A stretch of 8,554 bases of DNA, taken from assembly GCA_024400895.1 (NCBI GenBank), contig JAKSMA010000096.1:1-8554 (forward strand), in the 5' to 3' direction. The stretch comes from Muribaculaceae bacterium. Its GTDB lineage: Bacteria; Bacteroidota; Bacteroidia; Bacteroidales; Muribaculaceae. The notes under the pieces were generated by a model. The model did not search any database. It was not told the DNA's origin and was given only the letters and a program-made list of their open reading frames with translations. Below, one piece after another: positions 7,454-8,554 of the stretch. The translations under genes were made by a program, and so were the position numbers. Numbering within the stretch: position 1 is the stretch's first letter; the number at the start of each line of letters is the position of its first letter.

Positions 7454-8554
7454 ATGAGTACTCAAATAGAAAAAATACAAGAGCTTATCGCTAAACGTGA
7501 AAAAGCGCGTCTTGGCGGTGGCGAAAAGGCTATCGAAAAGCAACATGCTAAAGGCAAATTCACAGCTCGTGAACGTATTGCTATGTTGCTCGACGAAGGT
7601 AGCTTCGAAGAAATGGACATGTTCGTTGAACACCGTTGTACAAACTTCGGTATGGATAAGAAACATTTTCTTGGCGACGGCGTAGTTACCGGTTCTGGTA
7701 CAATCGCAGGTCGTCTTGTTTTTGTTTTCGCTCAAGACTTTACCGTAAGTGCAGGTTCATTGTCTGAAATGCTTGCAGCTAAGATTTGCAAGGTTATGGA
7801 TATGGCAATGAAGGTAGGTGCTCCTGTTATCGGTCTTAACGACTCAGGCGGTGCTCGTCTGCAAGAAGGTATCAACGCTCTTGCTGGTTACGCTGAAATT
7901 TTCCAACGTAACATTATGGCATCAGGTGTTGTTCCGCAAATTTCTGCTATCATGGGCCCTTGCGCTGGTGGTGCGGTTTATTCTCCTGCTCTCACCGACT
8001 TCACCTTGATGTGCGAAAACACTTCTTACATGTTCCTTACTGGCCCTGGTCCTGTTAAGGCTGTGCTCGGTGAAGTTGTTACTCAAGAACAACTCGGTGG
8101 CGCTTCTGTACATGCAACTAAGTCGGGTGTTACACACTTTACTGCAACAAATGAAGAAGAAGCTATCGCTCTTATCAAGAAGCTCTTTAGCTACATTCCA
8201 CAAAACAATTTGGAAACCACTCCACTTGCAGAATGTAACGACCCTATCGATCGTAAGGAAGACTTCTTGAACGAAATCATCCCAGAAAATCCAAACATGC
8301 CTTACGATATGTATCAAGTAATCGCTGGCATCGTGGATAATGGTGAATTCCTCGAAGTGCAACCAAGCTATGCTAAAAACCTCATCATTGGTTTTGCTCG
8401 CTTCAACGGTCAATCTGTAGGTATCGTTGCTAACCAACCAAAGCAATTGGCAGGTGTGCTCGACAGCAACTCTTCTCGCAAGGGTGCTCGTTTCGTACGT
8501 TTCTGCGACGCTTTCAATATTCCTATCGTGACCCTCGTTGACGTTCCAGGCTTC
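7454..8554 (+). CDS. mmdA: Carboxyltransferase subunit of methylmalonyl-CoA decarboxylase / propionyl-CoA carboxylase (partial, 3' end missing)
   Basis: The frame is open for 367 codons from ATG 7454 to the window edge; the family is about 510-520 residues, so roughly 150 are missing. It transfers carboxyl groups between methylmalonyl-CoA/propionyl-CoA and biotin. Motifs of the crotonase-fold N-lobe are clear: [12 protein letters not shown] (31-42), [14 protein letters not shown] (92-105), [18 protein letters not shown] (122-139) and [16 protein letters not shown] (163-178), whose glycines form the oxyanion-hole region. The C-lobe begins near residue 286 ([16 protein letters not shown]) and includes GIVANQP (323-329); the visible part stops at TLVDVPGF. 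The acyl-CoA loop reads [12 protein letters not shown] (196-207), where most homologues have TGP-[DE]-V-K-x-VTGE. Sequence alone does not separate the sodium-pumping decarboxylase alpha subunit from the propionyl-CoA carboxylase beta subunit. The adjacent mce and the lineage favour the decarboxylase, whose biotin-carrier and membrane subunits would lie downstream of the window. Confidence 0.93.
   Translation, partial: MSTQIEKIQELIAKREKARLGGGEKAIEKQHAKGKFTARERIAMLLDEGSFEEMDMFVEHRCTNFGMDKKHFLGDGVVTGSGTIAGRLVFVFAQDFTVSAGSLSEMLAAKICKVMDMAMKVGAPVIGLNDSGGARLQEGINALAGYAEIFQRNIMASGVVPQISAIMGPCAGGAVYSPALTDFTLMCENTSYMFLTGPGPVKAVLGEVVTQEQLGGASVHATKSGVTHFTATNEEEAIALIKKLFSYIPQNNLETTPLAECNDPIDRKEDFLNEIIPENPNMPYDMYQVIAGIVDNGEFLEVQPSYAKNLIIGFARFNGQSVGIVANQPKQLAGVLDSNSSRKGARFVRFCDAFNIPIVTLVDVPGF

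Noticed and set aside
7271..7735. A 154-codon minus-strand reading frame across the mce-mmdA junction
   Set aside because: It runs antisense through the ends of two conserved genes, has no recognisable domain, and is explained by the codon use of the plus-strand genes.

Overview
The window comes from a bacterium of the phylum Bacteroidota, most likely order Bacteroidales (Prevotella- or Muribaculaceae-like). Four things point there: a glycogen synthase of the eukaryote-like GT3 type; a long alpha-glucan phosphorylase with an N-terminal DUF3417 domain; a methylmalonyl-CoA epimerase gene directly followed by a methylmalonyl-CoA decarboxylase/propionyl-CoA carboxylase carboxyltransferase gene; and A/T-rich leaders with no Shine-Dalgarno sequence, plus TAnnTTTG-type -7 promoter boxes. 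A species cannot be named from this sequence alone.

Layout. Positions 3-92 are the 3' end of an unidentified plus-strand gene. A hairpin at about 139-173 can terminate transcription from both sides. On the minus strand, glycogen synthase (2815-4458) lies 55 bp upstream of glycogen phosphorylase (204-2759), and the two probably form one glycogen synthesis/breakdown unit. A terminator at 4623-4660 and a promoter-like box at 4496-4503 separate this unit from dnaK (4683-6596, minus). A 405-bp intergenic region (6597-7001) divides dnaK from the divergent plus-strand pair mce (7002-7421) and mmdA (7454 to the window edge, incomplete).

How the genes work together. The glycogen pair stores and mobilises glucose. 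The mce/mmdA pair belongs to the succinate-to-propionate route: epimerisation of methylmalonyl-CoA, then decarboxylation to propionyl-CoA (or the reverse carboxylation). DnaK is the general Hsp70 chaperone.

Most of the window is ordinary core metabolism and housekeeping. The least expected signal is in the dnaK upstream region. On the dnaK strand there is a good match to a sigma-54 (-24/-12) promoter with exact GG-N10-GC spacing, and just upstream a cluster of TGTCA/TGACA half-sites (a 12-bp-period direct repeat plus an inverted pair) that looks like an activator-binding site. No TAnnTTTG box was found on that strand there. This suggests that chaperone expression depends on sigma-54 and an enhancer-binding protein. 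That is inferred from sequence only.
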